From the NCBI GenBank assembly GCA_018610025.1, contig JAHENW010000158.1, forward strand, positions 1-5,164: DNA of 5,164 nt. The letters run 5' to 3'. Made by a program: the position numbers and the translations under genes. The stretch comes from Thermoplasmatota archaeon (lineage in GTDB: Archaea; Thermoplasmatota; Thermoplasmata; Halarchaeoplasmatales; Halarchaeoplasmataceae). The notes under the pieces were generated by a model that was not told where the DNA came from, made no database searches, and saw nothing but the letters and a program-made list of their open reading frames with translations. This document shows positions 4,339 to 5,164 of the stretch, piece after piece; position 1 is the stretch's first letter; each line of letters begins with the position of its first letter.

Positions 4339-5164
4339 TCATCCTTCCTCCGATCCCTCACCCCCGGACCCTTCTTCTTCCCTCTCAGATTTTTTCTTGA
4401 CTGAATAATACGTCAAGGGGTGCCCCATCCATTCCTGCTGACAGAGCGAATCGGGTTCGAAACATATGCCGTTGGTCTTCATGGTGTCACAGTTCGGAGG
4501 AGTGTACTCCGTCCCGGATATCTCCCCTATGATATGTTCCACCTGATAGGAGGCCATCTCCACATCGAAATCCGGTGATTCCGACATCAGGGAGAGGATC
4601 TCCTCTTCACTCAGTCCGACCTTGTGGAGGAAGGCGGTGAGCGCGAACCTTGCCTCGTGGGGGAGGTTGACCCCACCCTGAGACTTGGAGAGAAGGTTCT
4701 TGATACAGGGGGGAAATAGATCGTTCTCCACCTCTCCCAGTTTCCTTTCTTCGAAGGCACCTCGGTTCTCTTCTAGCACCTCCTCTATCTGTTCTATCTC
4801 TGAGGTGAGACCTTCCTTCAAACGCTGGTCTACCGGCAGTGGCAGATCGGACATCACCCTCTCCCTGACGATCTCTTCCAGTATCCGAATAAAACGCCGC
4901 TTCTCCAGGTATACCTCTCCGTCCCTGAGGTCCTGGTTGACCAATTTCCACCGCGGTGCTCTCAAATTCTCGGTATTCGACAGGTATTGGTCGAAGGGCA
5001 GAACGAATGAATCGTCCGTTACTCTTCCCTCTATCCCCAGGGTGTTAGCGATCTCGAGTAGGTCCTGTACCTCTTCCCCAAAAAGATTTTCTCCCGTCTT
5101 CTTGGCCTCTCCAAGGGCATATCTTCTCGTCAAAAAGTCATCTTCTATACAGGAAACCAATATC
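4339..5164 (-). CDS. priL: DNA primase large subunit PriL, 5' part missing at the window edge
   Basis: PriL is the iron-sulfur regulatory subunit of the archaeal/eukaryotic-type primase. With the catalytic PriS it makes the primers for DNA replication. About 274 C-terminal codons are visible and the frame is open through the right edge, so the true start lies outside; the TTG near 5160 is a codon, not a start. Numbering from that TTG, the four expected 4Fe-4S cysteines are C152 (FPPCIKNLL), C224 (PPNCDTM), C233 (NGICFEP) and C240 (DSLCQQE). They are followed by MGHPLTYYS, which is typical of the family. The N-terminal part has RRYALGEAKK and the NQDLRDGEVYL strand-helix element. Archaeal PriL usually has 300-440 residues. 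The end is an acidic Gly/Glu-rich tail of about 20 residues. The gene converges on the phosphatidyltransferase with a 3-base gap. The stop is TGA. Confidence 0.93.
   Translation of the reverse strand, partial: ILVSCIEDDFLTRRYALGEAKKTGENLFGEEVQDLLEIANTLGIEGRVTDDSFVLPFDQYLSNTENLRAPRWKLVNQDLRDGEVYLEKRRFIRILEEIVRERVMSDLPLPVDQRLKEGLTSEIEQIEEVLEENRGAFEERKLGEVENDLFPPCIKNLLSKSQGGVNLPHEARFALTAFLHKVGLSEEEILSLMSESPDFDVEMASYQVEHIIGEISGTEYTPPNCDTMKTNGICFEPDSLCQQEWMGHPLTYYSVKKKSEREEEGSGGEGSEEG

Noticed and set aside
4607..4951. Minus-strand open frame of 114 codons inside priL
   Set aside because: It is an out-of-frame, Gly/Arg/Pro-rich reading of the priL sequence. The PriL frame has the four Fe-S cysteines and family motifs.
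1..5164. CRISPR array, insertion sequence, toxin-antitoxin or other defence cassette
   Set aside because: I saw no regularly spaced direct repeats, transposase motifs, terminal inverted repeats or small paired genes. All longer stretches are covered by identified genes, and no gap without a gene exceeds about 140 bases.

Overview
The window reads as a stretch of archaeal (euryarchaeal) chromosome. It carries the iron-sulfur large subunit of archaeal DNA primase, an archaeal AK6/Fap7-type adenylate kinase and a CDP-alcohol phosphatidyltransferase of the archaeal lipid type. Most genes have a TATA-like box about 26-30 bases before the initiating ATG and no ribosome binding site, as in leaderless archaeal transcription. 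A Thermoplasmatota-like or neighbouring lineage is my guess; nothing in the sequence fixes the taxon. Exonuclease VII (XseA/XseB) is a bacterial-type enzyme with a patchy archaeal distribution, so it was probably acquired.

Layout, left to right. Positions 1-17 (minus) look like the 5' end of a tRNA, most like archaeal tRNA-Asp, leaving the window, with a TATA-like box upstream. Two tandem paralogous winged-helix regulators follow on the minus strand (82-666 and 732-1412), sharing about 59% identity over their DNA-binding halves. The xseA-xseB pair comes next (minus, 3035 down to 1549, genes overlapping by 25 bases). A divergent promoter region of about 100 bases separates xseA from the plus-strand adenylate kinase gene (3139-3657). 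A second TATA-like box then precedes the phosphatidyltransferase gene (3703-4335, plus). That gene converges, with a 3-base gap, on the primase large-subunit gene priL (4339 to the right edge, minus, 5' end missing).

The main point of interest is the phosphatidyltransferase. Its promoter and its family-like N-terminus both point to the ATG at 3703, but codon 9 of that frame is an amber TAG (3727-3729). The frame is otherwise open to the TAA at 4333-4335. The best explanations are UAG decoded as an amino acid (pyrrolysine is the known archaeal case), a recent nonsense mutation or sequence error, or an 8-codon upstream minigene. A similar but weaker arrangement, ATG plus 7 codons plus TAG in frame with the downstream ATG, precedes the regulator gene at 1412. 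xseA and xseB both end at TAG, and their hypothetical readthrough tails look non-coding, so UAG probably still terminates some genes here.

Functionally the window is mostly housekeeping: DNA replication (PriL), DNA repair (exonuclease VII), nucleotide metabolism or ribosome maturation (AK6), membrane lipid synthesis (phosphatidyltransferase) and transcriptional control (two regulators). No mobile element, CRISPR array or defence cassette is visible.
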